Positions 10,929 through 22,857 of a DNA stretch of 54,991 nucleotides are shown one piece after another. Below the pieces are notes generated by a model. The model did not search any database. It was not told the DNA's origin and saw only the letters and a list, made by a program, of their open reading frames with translations. The DNA lies in the NCBI GenBank assembly GCA_951394405.1, contig OX596347.1:1-54991 (forward strand), written 5' to 3'. Every line of letters starts with the position of its first letter. Position 1 is the stretch's first letter. The position numbers and the translations under genes were made by a program. Origin of the DNA: Coprinellus micaceus. Its lineage: Eukaryota; Basidiomycota; Agaricomycetes; Agaricales; Psathyrellaceae.

Positions 10929-11047
10929 TTGTTTAAAATATAGCGTTGGGATATTTTTATCCCTTATTTTTTCTCCTGCCTGACTGACCCCTGCTTTAGC
11001 AGGGGTCATGGTAAGTCACTAATTTAAAATATAAAATTAGTAGGATC

Positions 11048-11118
11048 ACGAGTATAGTTAAATGGTATAACCTCTACCTTCCAAGTAGATATTATCAGTT
11101 CGAATCTGATTATTCGTA
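11048..11118 (+). tRNA. trnG: tRNA-Gly (UCC), copy A
   Basis: Acceptor ACGAGTA/TATTCGT, anticodon arm TCTAC-CTTCCAA-GTAGA (TCC), T loop TTCGAAT. Confidence 0.92.
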
Positions 11119-11262
11119 TTTAAAAAAAACATTAAATATGCCTTACCAAAAGTAAAGCCTGACTTACCATGACCCTTGAGGGTCAGGTCAACCACTGCTT
11201 ACTTTCTAAGTTACCTTATGGTCAGTCAGGTAAGGTAATTAATGGTAAGGTAAGGTAAGTAA

Positions 11263-11334
11263 GGGGAAATCTGATAATGGTTAATCGGTTATATTTGCAA
11301 TATAATAATGATAGTTCGAATCTATCTTTCTCCA
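11263..11334 (+). tRNA. trnA: tRNA-Ala (UGC), copy A
   Basis: Acceptor GGGGAAA/TTTCTCC, anticodon arm TTATA-TTTGCAA-TATAA (TGC), T loop TTCGAAT. A one-base shift of the loop would read GCA (Cys), but the five-pair stem fixes TGC. Confidence 0.88.
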
Positions 11335-11500
11335 ATTTATTCTCTGCTTACTTACTTGCTTAGCAACTAAATTTGTTTAAAAATAAGACAATCGACTGAC
11401 TGATGACGAAAGTCAATTACCTGACTTGACTGACCATGACCCCTGCTTTAGCAGGCTCAGTAAGTCTGGTCAACCATGTAACTGCTTACTTTCGTAAGTA

Positions 11501-11571
11501 AAGAGCGTTGTATAATGGTAGTATCACAGTCTCCAAAACTGTTTGTAGGCGTTCGAGTCGCCTCGCTCTTG
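11501..11571 (+). tRNA. trnW: tRNA-Trp (CCA), copy A
   Basis: Acceptor AAGAGCG/CGCTCTT, anticodon arm ACAGT-CTCCAAA-ACTGT (CCA), T loop TTCGAGT. This is the only Trp tRNA type found (two identical copies). CCA should read UGG only. Fungal mitochondria that read UGA as Trp normally carry a UCA anticodon, so this gene argues against UGA-Trp decoding. Confidence 0.93.
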
Positions 11572-11716
11572 TATTGTTAGATAGATATAATTTAGTATTG
11601 CTAATAGAATTTTATATATTAAGCTTACTATATTTTTTTTAGTAATTTAATTCTAAAAAAAAAGCCATTCTTTTATATTCTAAATATGTGGTTTAAATAA
11701 AATACAAATAATAATT

Positions 11717-12442
11717 ATGAATATAATAATAACAGCTCTAAAAAATTACTTTAACGTAGAAAAAATAACTCTACAGGAAGGTATTAATAAATTATGTGGT
11801 TGTGGTGGAATCGATCCTATTGATGAAAAAAGCAAATTCACTAGTAGTTTAGTTGATGCATTAAGCACTAGAAGACGGCACTTTGGGGAGTTAAAACAAG
11901 GGTTAATCGGCCATCATGAAAATAATCAAATAATGCTGGATGGTGTAAACAACTTAGATGGATTTAAGGAGGGAACTACTCTGGCGTTAGATAATAAGCA
12001 TATTGGTATTGTATATAAAAATTATGATGCCTTTAATACCCCAATAGAAAGTCATACAATTTCTATATTTGAAGTAGAAGGACAAAATAATATTTTGAAG
12101 AGTTTAAAATTAGCAAGTGAACACATTTTGGAATTAAAGTCAGAATCAGATATAGAATTAGATAATTTTAGTTCAGGTTTAATACCTGGTACCATGGATG
12201 ATAGAGAAGATGTAAGAAACTGGAGAGAGGATAAGCTTCATCGAACCAACGAAAATAACAGTTTAATAACTGCAAATGCTCGGCTGGTTCGATGAATGAA
12301 TAAAATTGGTAAATCTATTGCTGATAATGATCCAACTTTTAATTTTGCTCATTATCAAGAAATAATAAATATACCATATGAGGACTTAAGCGAGGATCAA
12401 CTAGCAATACTTCAATTAGTATTAAATAATATAGATACTTGA
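11717..12442 (+). CDS. Unknown mitochondrial ORF, paralogue of the orf at 18713
   Basis: I do not recognise this family. The first reading frame is 192 codons, ending at TGA (12293-12295). Read with that TGA as Trp, it runs to a second TGA at 12440-12442 (241 aa), or to TAG at 12458-12460 if both are Trp. The part after the first TGA (VRWMNKIGKSIADNDPTFN) aligns with the orf at 18713 (VRAMASIGNKIASHHPEFN), so the protein once continued through that codon. Shared marks with the paralogue: an N-terminal ICGC/LCGC, DxxHxGI near residue 90, LE.K./LELI near 140, and a C-terminal acidic-Pro/Ser-Q stretch. The first seven bases and the 5' leader are shared with atp6 through the inverted repeat. It has no obvious membrane segment. 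Confidence 0.7.
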
Positions 12443-12460
12443 ATTAATTTATTTAATTAG

Positions 12461-15386
<2,926 letters not shown>

Positions 15387-15938
15387 TTTTTAATTGACTG
15401 TCCCTTGCTTAGCAACTGGTGACTAGCCTAATTTTTATTCCCTGGCTTACGAAAGTGACCATAAAGGTCAGTAAGTCAGCGCAACAAATAACAATAATAA
15501 TTAATTATTATTATTCTAACCCTTAGTAAACTAAGCCTAGTTCAGCCTCTTGCCAGGACCAGCTGCTTATAAAGTCAGCAGCGTACGCAACCAACCTTAC
15601 CTGCCTTTTACTTAATTATCTTGAGTTAACTTACCTTACTTAATTACCATAAAGGTAAACCTGACCAAAGGTCACTTACTTTCGTCAGTTACTTACCATA
15701 AAGGTAAGGTCAGTCAGGTCATGGTAATTAACTTACTTTCTAAGTGACCTGACCATAAAGGTCATGGTAATTAATTAATGGTAGGATTACGAAAGTGACC
15801 TTTATGGTCAGGTAAGGCATCAGTTGCTAAGCAAGAGGCAGGTAACATGGGCAGGTACAAGTAGCAGGAAACAATATAAAATTTTTAATAGTTACTATAT
15901 AAGTATATATATTCAGTTTTAATAAATAAATTAAATTA
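15387..15938. repeat. cox1-trnR spacer filled with hairpin modules
   Basis: Contains CTTACGAAAGTGACC-type, TGCGTACGC-type and AATTACCATAAAGGT-type modules and the first copy of a 92-nt composite repeat (15630-15721). An AT-rich stretch lies at about 15870-15938. No gene seen. Confidence 0.75.
15630..15721 (+). repeat. 92-nt composite module repeat, copy 1 of 3
   Basis: An exact string of four hairpin modules (ATTACCATAAAGGTAA, TGACCAAAGGTCA, ACTTTCGT, CTTACCATAAAGGTAAG). Exact direct copies stand at 16107-16198 and 17350-17441; the copy at 17350 also shares six bases of upstream flank. Confidence 0.95.
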
Positions 15939-16010
15939 ACATCTTTAGCTAAATGGTAAAGCAATTACCTTCGAAGTAATAGATTATTGGTTCAATTCCA
16001 TTAAGATGTT
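15939..16010 (+). tRNA. trnR: tRNA-Arg (UCG)
   Basis: Acceptor ACATCTT/AAGATGT, anticodon arm ATTAC-CTTCGAA-GTAAT (TCG), T loop TTCAATT. Confidence 0.9.
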
Positions 16011-17207
16011 ATTTGTTTAGACTATTTTTTATTTTGCTGACCAGCCTCTGAATTTAAAGCTGTAGGCTTTTCTTGCGTGTCTAAATTTGTTTAAAAATAA
16101 GACAGGCTTACCTTACTTAATTACCATAAAGGTAAACCTGACCAAAGGTCACTTACTTTCGTCAGTTACTTACCATAAAGGTAAGGTCAGTCAGGTCAAG
16201 TCAGGGAACGAAGCTAGTAGCGTAGCAAGTTAAATTTATTTAACCAAACTAAAGACTAGGTCAGTAGTCCTTACCATTACCTGTGACGAAAGTCACTTGC
16301 GCTTGCGCAGCAATAGCCAGCCTACAAAGTGAAAGCATTATTTAAATAATATTTTTATAGTCTTGTAAATTATATTGATTATAAATAAAAAATTCTATAA
16401 GCAATATTTAGTTAGCAACTGTCCTTTGGTAACGGGCAGTTTATAGCAAACTGACTTTAGTTAAGCTGGTTGCGTACGCTGCTGACTTTCTAAGCAGCAG
16501 TTTTACCAGACTTACCTTTATGGTCCAGTCAGGTCAGTAGTATTACTACTTAAATATATAAAATTATTCTAAGGAAATAATATAGGAGTAAAAATCTAAT
16601 AACTATTATTTTTTTGTATTGTAGTCGCTGACTTGACCTGACCCTGCTAAAGCAGGGGTCATGGTCAGTCACTATTGCGTTTTACTTACTTACCATAAAG
16701 GTCAGGTAATTAAGTTAGTCTGCAATTATACAATAATAATTAAAATTTTCTATTTTTATTTGTCCTATCGTTGTTCACAACTATTTTAATATAATATACT
16801 ATATTGCTTTTTCTAAATTAATATAATGTTAATTTAATTTATTTTCCTATTGACTTTCCTTCATTCATTGCTATAGCTGTTGGTAATTGGTCTGTCCATT
16901 ACTTTAACTAACTTACCATGACGGTAAAGCTAATGTAAGATAAGCAATAAATGTCAGTATTAGATATTCTTAATTATAATCTCTTATATTAAAATTATAT
17001 TTAAAAAATAAGAAAGTAAGTGACTTACTTACCATAAAGGTCAGGTCAGTCTGTCCTTATTTATTTTTTTAATAAAAAAAATAAGAAATAAGTCCTAAGT
17101 ACTGATTTTTGGTCTTTAGTATTTTTTTACAATAGAAAGCACTTTTTAAATATTATAATTTTTATATTAAATTAATTTTTATAAGAGTATATAAAATAAA
17201 AAATTAA
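16011..17207. repeat. trnR-trnS spacer, 1.2 kb
   Basis: No gene recognised. The left half is module-rich and includes copy 2 of the 92-nt repeat, TGACGAAAGTCA near 16283 and CCCTGCTAAAGCAGGG near 16640. The stretch 16720-17200 is mostly AT-rich with one module block near 17020-17050. Confidence 0.7.
16107..16198 (+). repeat. 92-nt composite module repeat, copy 2 of 3
   Basis: Exact copy of 15630-15721 in direct orientation, starting within a GGCTTACC context. Confidence 0.95.
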
Positions 17208-17296
17208 GGGCATTTGGTCGAGTCTGGTTTATGGCGCTCGTCTTGAAAACGAGTACTTTTAAACAAAAGTCGTCGGTTCGAATCCGACAGTGCCCG
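17208..17296 (+). tRNA. trnS: tRNA-Ser (UGA)
   Basis: Acceptor GGGCATT/AGTGCCC, anticodon arm CTCGT-CTTGAAA-ACGAG (TGA), a long variable arm, and T loop TTCGAAT. Confidence 0.93.
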
Positions 17297-17349
17297 TATT
17301 ATTTTATATTTAATTTTGTTACTTACTTAGTGACCTGACCATTAGTTAA

Positions 17350-17441
17350 CTTACCTTACTTAATTACCATAAAGGTAAACCTGACCAAAGGTCACTTACT
17401 TTCGTCAGTTACTTACCATAAAGGTAAGGTCAGTCAGGTCA
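17350..17441 (+). repeat. 92-nt composite module repeat, copy 3 of 3
   Basis: Third exact direct copy, between trnS(UGA) and trnR(UCU). Confidence 0.95.
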
Positions 17442-17531
17442 GTTCAGTCAGGTCATGGTCAGTCAGTTAGTCACTTAGCAACTAATTTAGTTTTAAAAAT
17501 AAGACTTAACCTATAGTAATAAAAGTACTAA

Positions 17532-17603
17532 ATTCTTTTAGTTCAATGGTTAGAACGGCATTCTTCTAAAGTGCACATTCTGGTTCGAATCCGGAAAAGA
17601 ATA
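17532..17603 (+). tRNA. trnR: tRNA-Arg (UCU)
   Basis: Acceptor ATTCTTT/AAAGAAT, D stem GTTC/GAAC, anticodon loop CTTCTAA (TCT), T arm TCTGG-TTCGAAT-CCGGA. Confidence 0.92.
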
Positions 17604-17838
17604 CTTATTTATTTTATACCAAAACAGTTGTCCTTTGTTTGACTTACCATAAAGGTCAGTCACTTCTGTTGTCCCTGACTGACTGACTTTCGTCTTGCTG
17701 CGTTTCCTTTCTTGACCTGACCCTAAATGGGTTCAGTTCACTTTCGTAAGCCTTACTATAAAGTTAAGGCTGGGACAGAACGCTACTAATTTATCCCTTA
17801 AAAAAATTATAAAATTTTTAGCCTGGTTATAAAATAAA

Positions 17839-17919
17839 GGAATAATCGTCATTGGTAAGATATCACGATTGCTAATCGTTCGGGTAATACCCTTGGGCGT
17901 TCGACTCGCCCTTATTCCG
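17839..17919 (+). tRNA. trnS: tRNA-Ser (GCU)
   Basis: Acceptor GGAATAA/TTATTCC, anticodon loop TTGCTAA (GCT), class II variable arm with GGGTAATACCC, and a GGGCG/CGCCC T stem. Confidence 0.9.
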
Positions 17920-18238
17920 TTTAAAGAATAATGTTAGCGCCTATACGCTATATTGGCCTGACTTAGAAAGTCAACCTGACCATTAATTACTGACGAAAGT
18001 CAACCTGAGCCTGCTTACTTTCGTAAGTTACTTACCATAAAGGTAAGGTCAGTCATGGTCAGTCAGGTAATTAAGGTTAAGGTCAGGGTAAGGTCCGTCT
18101 GTCAGTGACTGGACCTTTATGGTCAGTCAAACAAAGGACAGTAGTTAAGGCTGGCAAGAGGCCTTGCGAACACAATTAATTTTTTCAAGATACTAATTTA
18201 AAAATTTATATTAAATAAATTTATTATAATTTAATAAA
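17920..18238. repeat. trnS-trnY spacer with hairpin modules
   Basis: GACTTAGAAAGTC, TGACGAAAGTCA, CTTACCATAAAGGTAAG and TGACCTTTATGGTCA-type modules occupy 17950-18150; the last 70 bases are AT-rich. No gene. Confidence 0.75.
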
Positions 18239-18321
18239 GGGCAGGTGATCCGATTGGTAATGGTGGTTCTCTGTAAAAGAATTGGTTAACGCCGTTAAAG
18301 GTTCGATTCCTTTTCTGCTCA
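18239..18321 (+). tRNA. trnY: tRNA-Tyr (GUA)
   Basis: Acceptor GGGCAGG/TCTGCTC, anticodon loop CTGTAAA (GTA), class II variable arm as in fungal mitochondrial Tyr, T arm AAAGG-TTCGATT-CCTTT. Confidence 0.88.
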
Positions 18322-18428
18322 AATAAAAACTTAAAAAAATAAGTCTTTATTTTTATACTGTGTGACTTACTTAGTGACCTGACCATAAAGGTTGACTTTC
18401 GTCATCAGTCTTATTTTTTTTTAATGTA

Positions 18429-18501
18429 GCTGAAATAGTTTAAAAGGTTAAAACTTACCACTCATGACGGTAAAATAAAGGTTCAATTCCTTTTTTCGGC
18501 T
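18429..18501 (+). tRNA. trnM: tRNA-Met (CAU) 1
   Basis: Acceptor GCTGAAA/TTTCGGC, D stem GTTT/AAAC, anticodon loop CTCATGA (CAT), T arm AAAGG-TTCAATT-CCTTT. One of three Met-type genes; which serves initiation cannot be fixed from sequence alone. Confidence 0.88.
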
Positions 18502-18712
18502 TTTTTAAATTAAATCTAAGTGTCCTTTTTACATTATAGTGCATGTAGACAGCAATTTTAAATATATAAGTATAATGTTAGATAGGTAAAATAATATTTT
18601 AATTAAAATTAATTAAAATAAAATAAAAAAAATAAAATATTAAGACTAAGCTTAGATAGAAGCTACTTCTATATGCATTAGCTTAATATTATAAAACACA
18701 ATAATACATAAT

Positions 18713-19429
18713 ATGATTTTAATGATTTTTAAATCTTTTTTTAGTAATCCTAATATAACTTATGAGCAAGCCACGGCTTATATTTGTGGATGCGATAATA
18801 ATAATAATAAGAGTATAAATTTTTCTGTTATAAGTCAGTTAATAGACACGTTTAGGTTTAATAATTCAAATTTTTCTCTTTTTAAGGCTGAATTAATCAG
18901 TAAAAATACAGATAATAAAATTTTACTAGAGGATATAAATACTATTTCCGAGTTTTCTGAAGGTTCAGTTTTTCTACTGGATACACACCATGTAGGTATA
19001 ACCCATGTTACTGATGCAGTAGTCGATAATTCTATGCACCACACTAAATTAAGTGTTTTCGAAATGTCCGACACCTTCAACTTAATTAATATTATACAAA
19101 ATAGTTACGATTATATTTTGGAATTAATTTCTAAATCAAATGCTAAACTAATAGATTACCCTAAAGTACATATGGTGGATGCAGTCGACCGAGAAAGTTA
19201 TAACTCTTATAGAGAATATCGAATGGCAATTAAGGCAGAAAGGCAAAGTCTAATTTTAGCTAAATTGAAAATGGTTCGAGCGATGGCTAGCATTGGTAAT
19301 AAAATCGCGAGCCATCATCCTGAATTTAACCTTGAAATTTTCAATCAAGCTATTTTCTTAAATGATATCAGTCCAGAACAAGCTATAGTAATTAACCAAG
19401 CATTTGAGTATATTAGTTTTATTACATAA
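18713..19429 (+). CDS. Unknown mitochondrial ORF, paralogue of the orf at 11717
   Basis: 238 aa of unknown function, with no internal TGA. It is intact where its paralogue at 11717 is crossed by TGA. Shared marks include YICGCD near residue 24, LLDTHHVGI near 86, LSVFEM near 112, YILELISKSNAKL near 135 and a C-terminal half with IGNKIASHHPEFN and ISPEQA. It appears soluble and mildly acidic, with no clear membrane segment, and has a short Asn run near residue 29. Two nearby ATG codons (18713, 18722) could both serve as start. It lies alone between trnM and the nad3-nad2 block. It could be a plasmid-derived gene, but I see no direct evidence. Confidence 0.75.
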   Translation: MILMIFKSFFSNPNITYEQATAYICGCDNNNNKSINFSVISQLIDTFRFNNSNFSLFKAELISKNTDNKILLEDINTISEFSEGSVFLLDTHHVGITHVTDAVVDNSMHHTKLSVFEMSDTFNLINIIQNSYDYILELISKSNAKLIDYPKVHMVDAVDRESYNSYREYRMAIKAERQSLILAKLKMVRAMASIGNKIASHHPEFNLEIFNQAIFLNDISPEQAIVINQAFEYISFIT

Positions 19430-20111
19430 TTAATAGTTAACATTATTGCCGTTGCGCTAGCGCTTACAAAAAGGTAAGTTGCTTCTTGTGCTGCGTTTTC
19501 CAGCCCTACCTTACCATTAATTACCTTACCTGACTGACTGGACCTGACCCTGCTTAAGCAGGGTTTACCTTTATGGTCAGTAAGTCACTAAGTAAAGTAA
19601 GCAGTGGTCATGGTCAGTCACTTACTTTCTAAGCAACTACTTATTTATAATTCTATTTTTTCCCTATTTTCAGTTTCCAACCTTAAAAACAATATATAAA
19701 ATGTTTTTAATTAGGGTTTTCTTATATTTATTTATTCATTAAGATCTGTAGCTGTCCTTTGGACAAAAATTAAAATATTACCCATACAAAATTATATTTT
19801 ATCCCCATTTTCGCTTATGCCTTTCCTTTGGTCAGTTTGACTTTCTAAGTAAGTCAGTCCAGTCAAGTAAGAGAATAATTTAACCTAGGATAAGGCTATA
19901 TCTTACCTTTGTACTTAATTACCATAAAGGTCAGTTTTCCAGTTATTAATATTTCTAATGATCATGTAGTAAGTAATTTTTTAATTCAGTTACTGACTTG
20001 TGTCTGACCATGACCTGACTGACCATGACCCTGCTTACTTTCTAAGTTACCTTTATGGTCCAGTAAGGTTTACTTTCTAAGTCCAGTCAGGTCAAGCCAT
20101 AAGGCGAGGGG
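19430..20111. repeat. Spacer between the orf at 18713 and nad3
   Basis: Module blocks at about 19440-19640 and 19820-20100, including CCCTGCTTAAGCAGGG and GACTTTCTAAGTAAGTC types, with AT-rich filler between. No gene. Confidence 0.75.
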
Positions 20112-20609
20112 TTAAACTAATTCAGGTAATAGTCCTTTGGACAATAGGCTATTAATTTTATTTTTGTTTTTGTCGTCCTGCCCTGTAGACAGTAGTTGTG
20201 TTTCTAGGCTTGCGGAGCTAGCCAAGTACGCTGGGGCAGTTTGGTCAGGAGTCGCTGAAAAATTAGTTAAAGCAATAGCACCTTTTCCAATTTCTAATAC
20301 AAAACCAATAGTTAAAATAATAAAAAATATAATCCCAATTGAAAAACCAAAAATAGAAACTTGATATAAAGAAACAGCTAATGGAAATAATAATAAAATT
20401 TCTAAATCAAAAATTAAAAATAATAATGCTACAATCATAAAATGAATTTGAAATGTAGATCTAGTTTGTTCAGGTAAAGCTAAAAATCCACATTCATAAG
20501 CAGAAATTTTATTTTCATCTGGTTTATGAGGAGCTAATAAAATATTTAAAGCTAATAAAATGAAAGCTAATATTGGAATAAAAATAAATAAAAATAATAA
20601 ATTAGTCAT
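20112..20609 (-). CDS. nad3: NADH dehydrogenase subunit 3, with an unusual C-terminal tail
   Basis: Small membrane subunit of complex I next to the quinone-coupling site. 165 aa with three hydrophobic segments. The loop motif KISAYECGF (residues 34-42), holding the conserved cysteine, and FDLEILLLFP (near 67) identify it. Fungal Nad3 is usually 120-140 aa; here about 45 residues after GAIALTNFS are Ser/Gln/Lys-rich and unlike the family. The end of that tail contains a GTCCTTTGGAC hairpin module (20132-20142), so module insertion probably displaced the original stop codon. It follows nad2 in transcription order with a 177-nt gap. Confidence 0.95.
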   Translation of the reverse strand: MTNLLFLFIFIPILAFILLALNILLAPHKPDENKISAYECGFLALPEQTRSTFQIHFMIVALLFLIFDLEILLLFPLAVSLYQVSIFGFSIGIIFFIILTIGFVLEIGKGAIALTNFSATPDQTAPAYLASSASLETQLLSTGQDDKNKNKINSLLSKGLLPELV

Positions 20610-20786
20610 TTAAAATTTATTGTTTGCCTTGCAATAATCCTAATATTATTTAAAAAATAACTCAGGAAAATATGCAAGTCCTTTATACACAATAATATAT
20701 AATTATCAGCTATTGCTTATTGCATACTGACCTGACTTAGAAAGTCAATATTTATGGTCAGTAAAACAAAGGACAGTTACAGATAA

Positions 20787-22454
20787 TTATAAATTAAATA
20801 ATGTTAAAGAAAGTACTTGAGTACTACTTAAAATTAATGTTGGTTTAAAAATAAAAAATAAAATAAATAAACTTAAAGAAGAAATTATAAAACTATGAAA
20901 TGAACTTAATTTGAAAGTTTCTGCTGGTAGGCTTTGCCAATTCAAAGGACTAGTTATTAGTCTATTATCTTTCTTACTTTCTGATAAATGAATAATTTTA
21001 ATAATTTTTAAATAATAAGAAGCACTTATAACACTTACTATTATAGCAATTATAGTTAATAAATAATAACCTTGATCTATTGCAGAATACAATACAAATT
21101 GTTTAGAAAAGAAACCAATTAAAGGAGGAATACCTGCCATAGAAAATAAAGAAATAGAAAAAGTTAAACTTAATAAAGGATTCATAGAGAATAAACCTTG
21201 TAAATCTTTAATATATTTAATATCTATGATTTCTAAATTTTTTAAATTTATTTTATCATTATATTTAATATAACTAATAGCTAATAAAATAAAAAAAATA
21301 TTTAAATTAGTAATAATATATTGTATTAAATAAAATAAAAAAGAATCTATAGATTGTTCAGTATTTATAGCTATAGCTAATAACATAAATCCAATATGTG
21401 AAATAGTACTATAGGCTAATAATCTTTTTATTTTAATTTGAGCTAAACCTACTACTGTTCCTATTATTAAAGAAAAAATAGAACTAATTAATAAAATATT
21501 TTTAACAATATTAATAGATAATAGATTAGCACTATAATTTAAAATATCTAAGTAAATATATTCTTGTCCTGACCAAAGGTCACTGGGTTGTAATAATGCT
21601 ATAGTTACTAAAGTATAAATTTCTAATAATAAGATTAATATAGATATTTTAGGCATTATTGTTAACCAAATTGTTACTATTGTAGGTGTTTCATCATATA
21701 CATCAGGTGACCAATTATGTAAAGGTGCAGCTGCTATTTTAAATAATAAACCTATAATTATTAATACTATACCTAATAAAGTACCTTGTATTATATAATC
21801 TATATTTTGGTAAGCACCAGCACTTAATAATGTATATATTGATTCTAATTGAGTCATTCCTGTATATGAATATATTATACCAAAACCTAATAATATAATA
21901 CATGAAGAGAATCCACCTAATAAAAAATATTTTAAACCTGCATTAGTAGAATTTTCTGAATTTCTATAAATTGTACTTAAAATATATAAACCAAAAGATT
22001 GTAATTCTATACTTAAATATATTGATATTAAATCAAAACTTGAAACTAATAAACTTGAACCTAAAGTACTAAATAAGACTATTATTGAATAATCTGTAGC
22101 TATTTCAGTTGTTTCTAATTTGCCTATGTATTTTGGCTGGCTGCTGCGCAAGCGCAAGAAAGGACTTACTGTATCATTTATATTTTTATTATTAATTATA
22201 GGCCAACCTATTAAAATAATAGATCCTATTAATAAAAAAAATATTTCAATTGTTTGACTTATATTTGTTATTTGAAATAAACCACTATATATTCCTATTC
22301 CGGATCCAATTGACTGAATATATAATATATTAAAACTTAATATACCAGATAGTAATAATATTATAGCAGAGATTCTTGTAAAATGTATATTAGATATTCT
22401 TATTAAAGGTAGGGCCTTAGCCACTATTAAAATTAATATGGATGAAAACAACAT
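20787..22454 (-). CDS. nad2: NADH dehydrogenase subunit 2
   Basis: Antiporter-like proton-pumping subunit of complex I, 555 aa, about 14 hydrophobic segments. APLHNWSPDVYDETPTIVT near residue 247 is the family signature, and RLLAYSTISHIGFML follows near 345. Two insertions look like mobile modules read in frame. TGACCAAAGGTCA at 21570-21582 gives SDLWSG near residue 291, and a TTGCGCTTGCGCA segment near 22145-22160 gives LRLRSS near residue 100. Both fall in regions likely to be loops. Start ATG fits the family. No TGA in frame. It is upstream of nad3 on the same strand. Confidence 0.96.
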   Translation of the reverse strand: MLFSSILILIVAKALPLIRISNIHFTRISAIILLLSGILSFNILYIQSIGSGIGIYSGLFQITNISQTIEIFFLLIGSIILIGWPIINNKNINDTVSPFLRLRSSQPKYIGKLETTEIATDYSIIVLFSTLGSSLLVSSFDLISIYLSIELQSFGLYILSTIYRNSENSTNAGLKYFLLGGFSSCIILLGFGIIYSYTGMTQLESIYTLLSAGAYQNIDYIIQGTLLGIVLIIIGLLFKIAAAPLHNWSPDVYDETPTIVTIWLTIMPKISILILLLEIYTLVTIALLQPSDLWSGQEYIYLDILNYSANLLSINIVKNILLISSIFSLIIGTVVGLAQIKIKRLLAYSTISHIGFMLLAIAINTEQSIDSFLFYLIQYIITNLNIFFILLAISYIKYNDKINLKNLEIIDIKYIKDLQGLFSMNPLLSLTFSISLFSMAGIPPLIGFFSKQFVLYSAIDQGYYLLTIIAIIVSVISASYYLKIIKIIHLSESKKDNRLITSPLNWQSLPAETFKLSSFHSFIISSLSLFILFFIFKPTLILSSTQVLSLTLFNL

Positions 22455-22857
22455 CTAAAAAACCTATTTATTTGCTAATTAATTTGTATTAAAATAGACA
22501 AGCAATACCTGTGTTACTTACCTTGACCCTGCTTAAGCAGGGTCAGTCAGGTAACTGTATAAATTTGTTAAAAAATAAGATAGTGAACTGACCATGACTT
22601 ACCATGACCTTTATGGTCCAGTCAGGTAAGGGTAATTAACAGAGGAGATAAGGGTTATAATTATATAGCAGCCTTACTTCCGTCTGTTTGACTTGGCCAT
22701 TACTGTGACGAAAGTCACTGCTTAGAAAGTCAGGTAAGTCCAGTCAGTCTGTCTAAATTTTTTTTGTTTCAAAATAAGAAACTGACTGATCTGACCATGA
22801 ACCTTTAGGGTCAGGTCATGGTCGAGCAGGTAAGCTGACGAAAGTCAGTGTTGCTTA
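22455..22857. repeat. nad5-nad2 spacer with hairpin modules
   Basis: Module-rich: CCCTGCTTAAGCAGGG near 22527, TGACCTTTATGGTCCAGTCA near 22608, TGACGAAAGTCA near 22697 and again near 22831. No gene. Confidence 0.78.

Larger units (their letters stand above)
426..11723. repeat. Large inverted repeat, copy A
   Basis: This segment is the reverse complement of 27827-39125. Corresponding positions sum to 39551 up to about 8200 and to 39550 beyond it, so I found a single one-base length difference, inside rnl. The left end falls inside nad6 and the right end seven bases into the orf at 11717 (ATGAATA is shared with atp6). It carries the 3' part of nad6, dpo1, the dpo2 pseudogene, rns, rnl and four tRNA genes. 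Near-identity implies recent duplication or continuous gene conversion. Confidence 0.97.

Noticed and set aside
11263..11334. Reading this tRNA as Cys (GCA)
   Set aside because: The five-pair anticodon stem TTATA/TATAA places the loop as TTTGCAA, anticodon TGC, hence Ala; the Cys candidate is at 51535.
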